Of a stretch of DNA of 64,000 nucleotides, positions 37,865-47,679 are shown piece after piece. The notes below the pieces were generated by a model, which ran no database searches, was not told the origin of the DNA, and saw only the letters and a program-made list of their open reading frames with translations. Position numbers and translations under genes: made by a program. Source of the stretch: Kangiella taiwanensis. Its GTDB lineage: Bacteria > Pseudomonadota > Gammaproteobacteria > Enterobacterales > Kangiellaceae. Location of the stretch: the NCBI RefSeq assembly GCF_020005165.1, contig NZ_JAHCLT010000003.1, positions 124,001-188,000 on the forward strand, in the 5' to 3' direction. Positions within the stretch are counted from its first letter, which is position 1, and each line of letters opens with the position of its first letter.

Positions 37865-40800
37865 TTAAAGATTAAGTGACTTCTTTTTCCACAAATAGAA
37901 AACAGCTGGAATCACTACAAGAGTTAAAATGACAGCGCTGGCCATCCCGCCAACCATTGGTGCTGCAATGCGACTCATTATTTCGGAGCCGGTGCCTGTC
38001 CCATAGAGAATTGGTAATAAGCCGACAATAATTGATAATGCAGTCATCATTACAGGGCGTACTCGCTGCCCTGCTCCCACATCAACAACGTCTTTTAACT
38101 GTTCGATAGTTGGTGACGCTCCTAACTCGCGTGACTTTTTGAGCATTGCTTGGTACGATTGGTTCAGATAGACCAACATAATGACACCAATCTCAACAGC
38201 CACCCCTGCTAAGGCTATAAAGCCAACACCTACAGCAACAGAGAAGTTGAAGCCTTGTAAGTACATCAGCCAAATACTGCCAACCATCGCTAGGGGTAAT
38301 GTCCCCATAATGATGGCGACTTCGGCAAAGCTCTTAAAGTTTAAGAAAAGCAAGAGTATGATTATTGCTAAGGTCAGCGGTATGACATAGGTAAGCTTTT
38401 CTTTTGCTCGAAGCATATACTCGTACTGCCCTGACCAATTGATGGCATAACCTGCTGGGAGATCAAGTTTTTCAGATACGACCTGCTGTGCATTTTCAAC
38501 ATAAGAACCCAAGTCAACATCATTAATGTCAACCAAAGTCCAACCATTCAACCGAGCATTTTCACTCTTGATACCAGGGGGACCATCTTTTACTTTTACT
38601 GAAGCGACATCGCCTAACGCTAGGCGTTGCTTACTTGATGTAACAATAGGAAGTTCAGCAAGTTTTTCAGGAGAATCTCGATACTCTTGAGGGTAACGAA
38701 CATTAATCGGATACCGCTCCAACCCTTCAACAGAGTAAGACACATTCATTCCACCAACTGCTGCCCCTATGACATTTTGAATCTCTCTGATGCTCAGTCC
38801 AAACCTAGCAGCTTTAACTCGGTCAATATCAATATCAATGTAACGTCCACCTGCTACTCGCTCTGAATAAACGGAACTGGTCCCAGGAATATCTTTAAGT
38901 ATTAACTCTAACTCTTTACCAATACTCTCTATTTTTGATAAGTCTGGTCCTGATACTTTAATACCGACAGGCGTTTTTATACCTGTTGCGAGCATATCAA
39001 TTCTAGTTTTAATCGGCATAACCCAGGCGTTGGTTAACCCTGGGAATTTAACTAATTGATTCAATTCTTCTTTTATGGTGTCTGTAGTAACCCCTTCTCG
39101 CCACTCTGACTTTGGCTTGAACTGAATAAAGGTTTCAATCATTGTCAAAGGAGCAGGGTCTGTCGCTGTTTCAGCACGTCCAATTTTCCCAAAGACAGTA
39201 TCCACTTCAGGTATTGTCTTGATAAGCCTGTCCGTTTTATGAAGGATTTCTCTAGCTTCACCAACGGATAAGCTTGGATATGTTGTTGGCATGTACATTA
39301 AGTCGCCTTCATCAAGAGGTGGTATAAACTCAGTACCGATTTTGTTTGCGGGCCAAAAACCTACGACAAGTATGACTAAAGCACCAGCCAGTATGCTTTT
39401 AGGATAAGTTAGAGCTACTCTCAGTACAGGCTTGTAGATGAAGGTTAAGAAGCGGTTTACTGGATTAGCATGCTCTGCACGAACTTTCCCTCGAACAAAG
39501 TAACCCATCAATACCGGTACTAACGTAATGGCTAGAGCGGCGGATGCTGCCATGGCATAGGTTTTTGTAAAAGCCAAGGGAGAAAACATCCTGCCTTCTT
39601 GTGCCTCTAGCGTAAAAACAGGCACAAAACTCACTGTAATAATCAGCAAACTAAAGAACAAAGCCGGCCCGACTTCTTTTGCTGAGTTATAAACAATTTC
39701 CCATCGATTTCTTGAGGTTAGCGGGGTTCGTTCCATATGCTTATGCATATTTTCAATCATCACAATCGCACCATCAATCATGGCACCAATGGCAATAGCA
39801 ATACCGCCAAGAGACATAATGTTAGCATTAAGCCCTTGAAGCTTCATGATAATAAAGGCAACTAAAATTCCTATGGGTAAACTAATGATAGCCACTAATG
39901 ATGAGCGTATGTGGAACAGAAACACAATACAGACTAGCGCTACAACACCAAACTCTTCGAGCAACTTATACCAAAGGTTGGTTACAGCGTCTTGAATCAA
40001 CCCTGATCGATCATACACAGTAACAATCTCAACGCCTTCGGGAAGGCCTTTTTTAAGTTCTTCCAGCTTCTTTTTAACGCCATCAATAGTTGCTTGCGCG
40101 TTTTCTCCATAGCGCATAACCACAATACCACCAACGACCTCACCTTCACCGTTGAGATCGGCTATACCCCGCCGCATTTGAGGGCCTGTAGTAATCTCAG
40201 CAACCTCCCCTAATAAAAGCGGTGTTCCTTTGACATTGGTTCCAAGAGGGATATTTTTTAAATCGCTGGTACTATCAATGTAACCGCTAGCGCGCACCAT
40301 GTACTCTGCTTCTGCTAGCTCTACTACTGAGGCTCCGACTTCTTGGTTTCCTTGCTGAATAGCAACTTTAACCATTTCTAAAGGGATGTTTAATGCTCGC
40401 AATTTTTCAGGGTCAACTTTGACTTGATATTGCTTGACCATTCCACCCACGGGCGCCACTTCTGATACACCAGCGACTGTCTGCAATTCGTACTTTAGAA
40501 ACCAGTCCTGAATGGAGCGCAGTTCACTTAAATCATGTTTACCGGTTTTATCAATTAGTGCATAAAGATATACCCAACCAACACCTGTTGCATCTGGTCC
40601 CAGTTGTGGCTTAGCTGTATCAGGTAAACTAGGGGCAACCTGACTTAAATATTCAAGCACCCTACTTCGCGCCCAATAGAGATCGGTCTCTTCATCAAAG
40701 ATGACATAGACATAGGAGTCGCCAAAGAATGAAAAGCCGCGGACGGTCTGTGCGCCAGGCACTGAAAGCATTGCAGTGGTTAAAGGATACGTTACCTGGT

Positions 40801-40987
40801 CTTCAACCACTTGCGGTGCTTGGCCAGGATAATTTGTTTTAATGATGACCTGGACGTCGGAAAGATCAGGTATAGCATCAACAGGCGTTTTTTTAAACGA
40901 ATAGACTCCTAGACCCGCGATAATTATTGTGGCTAATAAAACTAAAAAGCGGTTTTTAATTGACCACTTAATGGTTTGATTAATCAT
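37865..40987 (-). CDS. cusA: Cu/Ag RND efflux pump CusA
   Basis: A 1040-residue HME-RND transporter. The TM4 segment AIAIGAMIDGAIVMIENMHKHM and the periplasmic methionine-bearing segment NAWVMPIKTRIDMLATGIKTPVGIKV are those of CusA/SilA, which export Cu(I) and Ag(I). The C-terminal half is complete. It overlaps cusB by 8 bp. It has the methionine residues expected for monovalent metals, unlike the divalent-type czcA inside the transposon. Confidence 0.94.
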   Translation of the reverse strand: MINQTIKWSIKNRFLVLLATIIIAGLGVYSFKKTPVDAIPDLSDVQVIIKTNYPGQAPQVVEDQVTYPLTTAMLSVPGAQTVRGFSFFGDSYVYVIFDEETDLYWARSRVLEYLSQVAPSLPDTAKPQLGPDATGVGWVYLYALIDKTGKHDLSELRSIQDWFLKYELQTVAGVSEVAPVGGMVKQYQVKVDPEKLRALNIPLEMVKVAIQQGNQEVGASVVELAEAEYMVRASGYIDSTSDLKNIPLGTNVKGTPLLLGEVAEITTGPQMRRGIADLNGEGEVVGGIVVMRYGENAQATIDGVKKKLEELKKGLPEGVEIVTVYDRSGLIQDAVTNLWYKLLEEFGVVALVCIVFLFHIRSSLVAIISLPIGILVAFIIMKLQGLNANIMSLGGIAIAIGAMIDGAIVMIENMHKHMERTPLTSRNRWEIVYNSAKEVGPALFFSLLIITVSFVPVFTLEAQEGRMFSPLAFTKTYAMAASAALAITLVPVLMGYFVRGKVRAEHANPVNRFLTFIYKPVLRVALTYPKSILAGALVILVVGFWPANKIGTEFIPPLDEGDLMYMPTTYPSLSVGEAREILHKTDRLIKTIPEVDTVFGKIGRAETATDPAPLTMIETFIQFKPKSEWREGVTTDTIKEELNQLVKFPGLTNAWVMPIKTRIDMLATGIKTPVGIKVSGPDLSKIESIGKELELILKDIPGTSSVYSERVAGGRYIDIDIDRVKAARFGLSIREIQNVIGAAVGGMNVSYSVEGLERYPINVRYPQEYRDSPEKLAELPIVTSSKQRLALGDVASVKVKDGPPGIKSENARLNGWTLVDINDVDLGSYVENAQQVVSEKLDLPAGYAINWSGQYEYMLRAKEKLTYVIPLTLAIIILLLFLNFKSFAEVAIIMGTLPLAMVGSIWLMYLQGFNFSVAVGVGFIALAGVAVEIGVIMLVYLNQSYQAMLKKSRELGASPTIEQLKDVVDVGAGQRVRPVMMTALSIIVGLLPILYGTGTGSEIMSRIAAPMVGGMASAVILTLVVIPAVFYLWKKKSLNL

Positions 40988-42467
40988 GTTGATGCTCCTT
41001 CATTTCATGATGTAACTTCGTAATGAGGAACCCGCTATCACGTATTTCAAAAGTGAAATCAATATTCTCACCAACATTAAATTCATCAAGTGAAATTGAA
41101 GCGACCACACTGAAATCCATCGTCATAGGACCTCGATTCCATTTTTCTATGGCTCCACGAGAAATGTTAACGGTTTGCGCTTCCGTATCAACAGAGTTAA
41201 CTAGTCCTTTAACTCTAGCCGAGGGTGGCATGTCAGACTTTTGATCAGCCTTGCTATCTGCAAAACGTTTAAAGTCGGATTCGATACTTGATTCCGAGTC
41301 GATCAAGAACTGTCCACTCAACACAACGTTATCGCCAGCAACTAACCCCTCCAGAATTTCGACCGAATTATTGGTTGTTCGACCAATATCAACACTGACC
41401 GATTTGAACTTGCCATCACCTAGAGCTAAAACCACGCGATTATTGTTCTCTGTGCGGATGACAGCATTGTGTGGCACTTGCAAAACTTCTTCATCGGACT
41501 CGGTGTTTATAGCAATGTCAGCAAACATATTGGGCTTCAGCTTGTGATCAGGATTATCAAACTCAAGGCGAACTTTTGCAGTTCGATTAGTTGAGTCAAC
41601 CATTGGGTAAATATAGTCGACTGTCCCCGTCCATGTTTTAGACGGTAAATAATCAAGCTTCATTTGGGCAGTCTGGCCTTCATGAACGTAAGGAATTTGA
41701 CGCTCGAACAACTCAACTTCGACCCATACAGTCTCCAAACTACCAAGGGTCATAAGCCTAGTCCCCGGCTTAATAAAAAAGCCTTCTCTAATATTCAAAT
41801 TATCGATGACACCATCTGACTCGGCGTAGAACGTGACGTTTTGTAGTGGTTGACGCGTTTTATTAATTTTTTGCAACTCGTCGTTACTGAAACTCAATGA
41901 CTTCAAGCGCTGTTTTGCGGCGCTTAAGAGTGTTTGATTATTGCGTTTTTTTGCTAATAAGTACTCTTGCTGAGCATTGACTAGTGCCGGCGAATAGAGC
42001 GTATAAAGGGGTTGGCCTGCTTCAATATACTGTCCGTTATGGCTGACGAAAAGTTTTTCAATCCAACCATCGGTTCTTGAATGAATATGCGTCAACGTGG
42101 TTTCATCATACGTAATATAACCAACGGTATTTAATCTATCGATGAGTGATGATTTTTTAGCTTTCCCAGTTTTAACGCTTAAGTTGTTAATGACATCTGG
42201 GTGAATCTTTATTGTGCCTGGACTATCCTCGTCATCCCCGTCTTCTTCATAAACAGGAACCAAATCCATCCCCATGGGCGATTTGCCAGGTTTGTCCCGA
42301 CGGTAATTAGAATCCATAGGTGCAACCCAATACAAAGGTTCTTTCTTTGCTGAAGCTTCGGCCCCAGAGCTATGGCTACCATCTGAAATAAATTGATTTG
42401 CCACAATCATAGCCGTGATCCCGACCGCAAAACCAGTTATAGCGAAGATGATTGATGTCTTATTCAT
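40980..42467 (-). CDS. cusB: CusB adaptor with C-terminal CusF-like domain
   Basis: A 495-residue periplasmic adaptor. After a membrane anchor (residues 4-25) there is a YWVAPMDSNYRRDKPGKSPMGMDLVPVY metal-binding segment, then lipoyl, hairpin and barrel regions. From about residue 415 a CusF-like domain is fused (GLVNSVDTEAQTVNISRGAI, then PMTMDFSV). In it the methionines are kept, but the histidine and tryptophan ligands of CusF appear replaced (SRGAIEKWNRGPMTM). The ATG at 42467 has an AGGAG site; the longer open frame upstream only overlaps cusC. Confidence 0.92.
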   Translation of the reverse strand: MNKTSIIFAITGFAVGITAMIVANQFISDGSHSSGAEASAKKEPLYWVAPMDSNYRRDKPGKSPMGMDLVPVYEEDGDDEDSPGTIKIHPDVINNLSVKTGKAKKSSLIDRLNTVGYITYDETTLTHIHSRTDGWIEKLFVSHNGQYIEAGQPLYTLYSPALVNAQQEYLLAKKRNNQTLLSAAKQRLKSLSFSNDELQKINKTRQPLQNVTFYAESDGVIDNLNIREGFFIKPGTRLMTLGSLETVWVEVELFERQIPYVHEGQTAQMKLDYLPSKTWTGTVDYIYPMVDSTNRTAKVRLEFDNPDHKLKPNMFADIAINTESDEEVLQVPHNAVIRTENNNRVVLALGDGKFKSVSVDIGRTTNNSVEILEGLVAGDNVVLSGQFLIDSESSIESDFKRFADSKADQKSDMPPSARVKGLVNSVDTEAQTVNISRGAIEKWNRGPMTMDFSVVASISLDEFNVGENIDFTFEIRDSGFLITKLHHEMKEHQHD

Positions 42468-43854
42468 GGCTTTCTCCTGAAGGATCATGCAGTGTAGATT
42501 GATTATTCGGTTTAGAGTACAAGGAGTTTGCTGGTGTATTGATGAGCCCCATGAACTCTTTAGAGTTGCTAGCTTGATAGTAATTAGCGCGAATTTTGGC
42601 CTTTTCAATGTCAACCGCAATTTCTAGAGCGGTCAGCTGAACATTAACCTCATCAACTCGAGCTCTAACCAGCTCTGCAAAATCTGCTTCATTGTTACTA
42701 TAGGCAATCATTGAAGCTTCACCCTGCTGTTTTACCTGTGGAGTTAAAGACTCTCTATATAGAGTCTCTCTCTCTTTCAACCGTTGAAGGCTGGCAAGTT
42801 GAGTTGTCATCCCTGAATGAAGTTGCTTTAACAGTAATGCTTTTTCTTCTTTTTTGGCTTCCTTCATATAAGCAGCACTTTTAACATCTTGATCTTGCTT
42901 GTTGTCGGAAAAAAGAGGCAAATCAAAGCTGACACCCACACTAAAGAAATCAGGGCGCTCCATTCCATCTGGCGCATTCTCACGAAAGGCATAGCTTCCG
43001 TTAACAGCAAACTGTGGCTTATAGCCTTGCTCTTGCAGTTCAATTGTTTTGAGTGAGACTTGTATGTCTTTATCTATTGCTTTAACTAAAGGATGTTGTT
43101 GCAAAGCATTATTGCTTTCTAACAATCTAATTTCTGGTAGCGTCTTACTGACAAAGTTTTGATTATCATGTTGCTGATGAGATAAGTAACTTTGTGGCAA
43201 TGGAACATACTCACTTAATTTACGAATAGAAGTGTCGAGCTGTTCAGAAAATACCGTGAGTTGGTCTTGCAACTTGGCAAGCTCCAAGTCAGCACGAATC
43301 ATTTCCTGTTGGCTGGTCTTAGACAGCGCTGAGGTATAGCTGATTTCGGCAGCTTCTCTGAGTTCTTCAAACAAGTACTGTTTGTCATTAATCAGCGCAA
43401 TGCTATGTTGAGCCTTGTAAACGTCAAGCCACAAAGTGCCAACCACCATAATCAAATGGTTTTTTCTATTTTCTCTAAGGTGTGGCTCTAAGCCAGCTGT
43501 CAGCTTATTGATATCACTTTTAATGTCTAGTGAGTCTCCCCGTGCAAAACTTTGGCTTAAACCTAGCTTGAACTGCGTCATGGCTTGGCTGTTAAAACTG
43601 AAGTCATCGACAGGCACATTGGCTAAACTAATCGATGCTTTAGGATCGGGTAAGCTGGACTGAGATTTTGCTTGTGATAATAAGGACTTTTCTTTGTAGG
43701 TGCTTTTTTGCAACCAAGGGTCACTTTCAAGCGCCATAATTAAGGTTGACTCTAATGTATAGCCATAACCTGAATTCCTAGCTTCTTCGGCATAAAGAGC
43801 TTTAAATTGGAAAACTCCAATAAATACAACAATAGTAAATTTAAGGGTACTCAT
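42460..43854 (-). CDS. cusC: Outer-membrane efflux channel CusC-like
   Basis: A 464-residue TolC-family protein with a signal peptide (to about residue 22). The helical repeats contain LPDPKASISLANVPVDDFSFN, a segment typical of channels paired with CusAB. It is the first gene of the cusCBA-copCD transcript and overlaps cusB by 8 bp. Its promoter must lie in 43855-43983; no clear CueR or CusR box was identified there. Confidence 0.88.
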   Translation of the reverse strand: MSTLKFTIVVFIGVFQFKALYAEEARNSGYGYTLESTLIMALESDPWLQKSTYKEKSLLSQAKSQSSLPDPKASISLANVPVDDFSFNSQAMTQFKLGLSQSFARGDSLDIKSDINKLTAGLEPHLRENRKNHLIMVVGTLWLDVYKAQHSIALINDKQYLFEELREAAEISYTSALSKTSQQEMIRADLELAKLQDQLTVFSEQLDTSIRKLSEYVPLPQSYLSHQQHDNQNFVSKTLPEIRLLESNNALQQHPLVKAIDKDIQVSLKTIELQEQGYKPQFAVNGSYAFRENAPDGMERPDFFSVGVSFDLPLFSDNKQDQDVKSAAYMKEAKKEEKALLLKQLHSGMTTQLASLQRLKERETLYRESLTPQVKQQGEASMIAYSNNEADFAELVRARVDEVNVQLTALEIAVDIEKAKIRANYYQASNSKEFMGLINTPANSLYSKPNNQSTLHDPSGESHE

Positions 43855-43983
43855 AACCTGCGGTCTCTAGTAAACATTTTAACGTACAGCGACGTCACTA
43901 AAGGAGGTTGAGCGATTTATAGCGGTTCTAGAAAGAGAGGTATAAATGGCTCACCAATTTCATTTGTATAGATCTATCCTGTG

Positions 43984-44400
43984 TTAACTGAAAATTGGTG
44001 GCTTATAAAAGGAGTGGAGCTCGAATGAGTGAAAGTTTGGTTTATATAAATTGATTAGGCTGGATTGACGGTAAACTTCAGCTTGCCCTGCCGTTGAAGC
44101 TAACATCATAGCCACACAAGTTGCCATGTCACAGCCTGAAGACATGTCACAACAAGGCATGGTTTCTCCGGCTGGAACATCCTCTGCATCATGCTTACTA
44201 TGATTAATAGGACTATGATTAACAGAGCTATGATCTGTAGAGTTATGGTCCATACTGCTATGAGACATGCTCATCGTCATGGCTGTTTTATCATTGTTAG
44301 GTTCTGAACCCATATCACAATGCTGATTAAAAGCCGTAAGCTGTCCCGCCACAGAAAGTAGCGTTAATAGCAAAATTATACGAATGGCTTTTGAGTTCAT
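43984..44400 (-). CDS. Secreted His/Met-rich putative metal-binding protein
   Basis: A 138-residue protein with a signal peptide (MNSKAIRIILLLTLLSVAGQLTA). The mature region is strikingly rich in His, Met, Ser and Cys (MSMSHSSMDHNSTDHSSVNHSPINHSKH), followed by MPCCDMSSGCDMATC. Such composition suits binding of Cu(I)/Ag(I) in the periplasm. It lies 130 bp upstream of cusC on the same strand and may share regulation. ATG 44400 gives a proper signal peptide; the frame extends further upstream without support. No named family recognised. Confidence 0.7.
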   Translation of the reverse strand: MNSKAIRIILLLTLLSVAGQLTAFNQHCDMGSEPNNDKTAMTMSMSHSSMDHNSTDHSSVNHSPINHSKHDAEDVPAGETMPCCDMSSGCDMATCVAMMLASTAGQAEVYRQSSLINLYKPNFHSFELHSFYKPPIFS

Positions 44401-44692
44401 ACTGTTAACAACTTGAGTAATGGCTATTATTCTATTGAAGTAACGCCCCAGAGGCAAATCTAATACAGTCTATTTACCTAGGTTTACAGTTAACTCTTTC
44501 CACAAAAATGGTTGATAAGGCTGTGGATAAAATGATTAGGCTCTACTCTGCGTGGGTTTTAGCTAGATTGTTGAATTTTTGACAAGCTCAGAATGTAAAC
44601 AACTATACCGCTTTGTAATGCCAACTATCTAAATCAATAATTTGTTTAAAATCACTAAAGTTGGTAATTTGGATATAAATATTAAAGGGTTT

Positions 44693-45610
44693 ATGCTCAT
44701 GAGTGACTTACTAAAATCAAAACCAAATAACGACTGCACTAACACACCCTGCTCATCTATAGAGCAGTTAATTGAGCCAAAAGAGAAAGATCTGGGTGGT
44801 TTTTCGGTAAGGCGTTTATTCCCCACCGTAGGTAGAAAAGCAGTAGGCCCGTGGGTGTTTTTTGATCATATGGGCCCAGCTAGTTTTGAAGCTGGTCAAG
44901 GCATTAATGTTCGCCCACACCCACACATAGGTATCGCCACTGTAACCTACGTGTTTGAAGGAGAAATCCTGCATAGGGATTCATTGGGTAGCTATCAAAC
45001 GATTACACCGGGGGATATCAACTTGATGGTTGCAGGTAAAGGCATCGTGCACTCAGAAAGAGAGCGTCCGGAAATAAGCAATACGGCTCATAGCCTTCAC
45101 GCACTACAGTTATGGCTAGCATTACCTGAAGATAAAGAAGAAATGCAACCGGAGTTCCATCACTACCCTGCGGAAAACATTCCATGTGTCACTGATGAGG
45201 ATGTGCAACTTAGAGTTATGATGGGGACAGCTTATGGCGTAACATCACCGGTCAAAACCTTTGCTGAAACCTTATATGTGGAAGCTGATTTTGCTTCAGA
45301 GCAGTCTTTAGCATTACCAAAAGTTCAAGAATTGGCGATATATGTGGCAAAAGGCAGCGTAACGGTAGATGACACCGTCATCAACGAGCACTCTATGGCT
45401 GTCATTAATACTTCCCTAGATGTAAGCGTTCTTGCGCAGAAAAACACACGATTAGCCATTATCGGTGGCGAAAACCTTGGCAAACGCTATATTGATTGGA
45501 ATTTTGTTTCCAGCTCTAAAGAACGAATTGAAGAAGCTAAAGAAGACTGGAAAGCAGAGCGCTTTCCTAAGGTTCCAGGGGATGAGGATGAGTTTATCCC
45601 CCTCCCCTAA
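44693..45610 (+). CDS. Pirin family protein
   Basis: A bicupin of about 305 residues. The first cupin carries the pirin metal-binding pattern: FFDHMGPASF, then RPHPHIGIATVTYVFEG with two histidines, and GKGIVHSER. Members can act as quercetin 2,3-dioxygenases or regulators; the true substrate here is unknown. ATGs at 44693 and 44699 are both plausible after AAAGGG; the frame upstream of them looks non-coding. It converges with purT with only 13 bp between stops. Confidence 0.88.
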   Translation: MLMSDLLKSKPNNDCTNTPCSSIEQLIEPKEKDLGGFSVRRLFPTVGRKAVGPWVFFDHMGPASFEAGQGINVRPHPHIGIATVTYVFEGEILHRDSLGSYQTITPGDINLMVAGKGIVHSERERPEISNTAHSLHALQLWLALPEDKEEMQPEFHHYPAENIPCVTDEDVQLRVMMGTAYGVTSPVKTFAETLYVEADFASEQSLALPKVQELAIYVAKGSVTVDDTVINEHSMAVINTSLDVSVLAQKNTRLAIIGGENLGKRYIDWNFVSSSKERIEEAKEDWKAERFPKVPGDEDEFIPLP

Positions 45611-45623
45611 AACTATGCAAGTT

Positions 45624-46805
45624 TTACAGCGTAACTTTAACTGATTTTGAAACGTTACGAGCTTTAGCCCTGGCGCTTTCAACATCAAGGCCATTGGCTA
45701 GTGCAACACCCATACGACGCTTTCCTTTAACTTCAGGCTTTCCGAATAATCGAAGGTGAGTATCAGGTTCCAACAGTGACTCCTCAAGGTTACCAAAACT
45801 TACTTGATTCGACTCGCCCTCAACTAAAATAACTGCTGAAGCAGACGGACCATTTTGTCGAATAACAGGAATAGGTAAACCTAGTATAGCTCTAGCGTGT
45901 AATGCGAACTCGGATAAGTCTTGAGACACCAATGTCACTAAACCTGTGTCATGAGGCCGTGGCGACACTTCGCTGAAGATAGCTTCATCACCCTTAATAA
46001 AAATTTCCACACCAAAAAGTCCAAACCCACCCAAATCATTGGTCACGGCTTTTGCCATGTACTGAGCTTGCTGCAGGGCTTGTGGCGACATAGCCTGTGG
46101 CTGCCAAGATTCACGATAGTCGCCGTCTTCTTGTGTATGACCAATTGGTTCACAGAAGTGAGTGCCATTAACCGCACGAACCGTTAATAGTGTGATTTCG
46201 TAGTCAAAATCCACGAACCCTTCAACGATGACTCTGCCCTCGCCCGAGCGACCACCTTCTTGTGAGTATTGCCAAGCTTTATCGATATCTGATTCTGATT
46301 TTATCGTCGACTGGCCCTTACCGGAACTGCTCATGACAGGTTTAACAACGCACGGAATACCGACTGCTTTTACTGCTGCTTGGTACTCTTTATAGGTGTC
46401 AGCGAACTGATAAGGCGACGTTTTCAGGCCTAATTCTTCAGCAGCCAAGCGTCGAATACCTTCTCGGTCCATTGTCAGATTTGTCGCTCTGGCGGTTGGG
46501 ATTACAGTGAAACCTTCTTTCTCTAACTCGAGCAAAGTTGATGTCGCGATAGCTTCAATTTCAGGAACAATTAGGTGTGGACGTTCTTGCTCTACCAGTT
46601 GCCTTAATGCGGCACCATCTAGCATGTTAATGGCAAAGCTTTTATGGGCGACCTGCATCGCTGGAGCATGCTCATAACGATCGACGGCAATAACCTCTAC
46701 GCCAAAACGTTGTAACTCAATGGCGACTTCTTTACCAAGCTCTCCTGAGCCGAGTAACATGACTTTTTTTGAGGACGATGAGTAAGGAGTTCCGATTGTA
46801 GACAT
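45624..46805 (-). CDS. purT: Formate-dependent phosphoribosylglycinamide formyltransferase PurT
   Basis: A 393-residue ATP-grasp enzyme that uses formate and ATP to formylate GAR in purine synthesis, replacing folate-dependent PurN. The N-terminus [31 protein letters not shown], the ATP-grasp motif [14 protein letters not shown] and the [12 protein letters not shown] segment are diagnostic. Length matches E. coli PurT. Confidence 0.96.
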   Translation of the reverse strand: MSTIGTPYSSSSKKVMLLGSGELGKEVAIELQRFGVEVIAVDRYEHAPAMQVAHKSFAINMLDGAALRQLVEQERPHLIVPEIEAIATSTLLELEKEGFTVIPTARATNLTMDREGIRRLAAEELGLKTSPYQFADTYKEYQAAVKAVGIPCVVKPVMSSSGKGQSTIKSESDIDKAWQYSQEGGRSGEGRVIVEGFVDFDYEITLLTVRAVNGTHFCEPIGHTQEDGDYRESWQPQAMSPQALQQAQYMAKAVTNDLGGFGLFGVEIFIKGDEAIFSEVSPRPHDTGLVTLVSQDLSEFALHARAILGLPIPVIRQNGPSASAVILVEGESNQVSFGNLEESLLEPDTHLRLFGKPEVKGKRRMGVALANGLDVESARAKARNVSKSVKVTL

Positions 46806-46911
46806 AGTGTTTCATATAAAATTTTTGTTTAAGGTTATCAGCGGATAATCACAGGTGCAACTTGTTTAGGAGTATGCTTAAATATTCCCATCCACTAGAA
46901 AAGGTCATATC

Positions 46912-47673
46912 GTGACAATGCTTAAAGCTTTTCTTATTACCAGTGTTTTTGTACTAACAACCCTTTGTCAACAAGCCAAAGGTCAACAAGTCAAAGTAGA
47001 CTGCAATCTATCCCCAAAAAACATTGAGCGACTTCTCAAAGACAACCCCTCATCGATCAGTAAAAGCTGTTTTGAGAATGACCAGAATGTCGCCAGTATT
47101 ATCACTCAACTGACTTTTGAATATGAAAACCCCGCTGCTGCGGCTACTTTTTTCAGCCTTTCGCAGTTACCCGAAGACAAACGTTCTATCTTGCCTAGTA
47201 AGCTTATCAGCGCCTTTCACAAAGATGTCTTAGTTAGACGCAGTCAGGGCTCATTTAAGCAACCAGGCTCCTGCGAGCAAGTTCGACAAAAATTAAAGCT
47301 CTATCAACTGGTATCAGAAAAACTTAATCTATCGCGTACGACCGTATGGGAAGACTTTCATCTAATACAAGCGTACTATCATCAACTTCTTGGTCATAAA
47401 TCTGAAGCAGAGAGTGTTATAGATACAATATTTGAACAAATCCCCATTTCGGAACTCCCGGACCTTAATTTATTGTCTGACATTGGTTATGAATTAACCG
47501 ATTACCAATTATCCTTTTACCTAAAGTTTTTTGATAATAGGAGAAATATAGAGCGCTTATCAAAAGATAAGAGCCAACAAGGGTTATACGAAGCAGTGCT
47601 GAAGGAACGTGCAATGTATAAACAACAGTTGAAAGCCGCATCAAAGCCCAGTAAAACAATTCGGTGCAAGTAA
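46912..47673 (+). CDS. Hypothetical secreted helical protein
   Basis: A 253-residue protein with a signal peptide (about MLKAFLITSVFVLTTLCQQAKG) and a mainly helical remainder. Four or five cysteines are present, with one near the very end (TIRCK). No domain is recognised. The start is GTG 46912 after AAAGGT, or ATG 46918. It ends 6 bp before an E1-like gene and is probably co-transcribed with it. Confidence 0.6.
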   Translation: MTMLKAFLITSVFVLTTLCQQAKGQQVKVDCNLSPKNIERLLKDNPSSISKSCFENDQNVASIITQLTFEYENPAAAATFFSLSQLPEDKRSILPSKLISAFHKDVLVRRSQGSFKQPGSCEQVRQKLKLYQLVSEKLNLSRTTVWEDFHLIQAYYHQLLGHKSEAESVIDTIFEQIPISELPDLNLLSDIGYELTDYQLSFYLKFFDNRRNIERLSKDKSQQGLYEAVLKERAMYKQQLKAASKPSKTIRCK

Positions 47674-47679
47674 CAAGAT

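Noticed and set aside
42468-42620. Upstream extension of cusB
   Set aside because: It only reads through cusC in another frame; the ATG at 42467 has a good ribosome site and signal anchor.
44458-44640. A possible more distant right transposon end including the cus cluster
   Set aside because: No copy of the 19-bp terminal repeat was seen there, while a perfect copy exists at 32867-32885.
44642-44692. Upstream start for the pirin gene
   Set aside because: The extra residues do not resemble pirins, and the ATGs at 44693/44699 follow AAAGGG.
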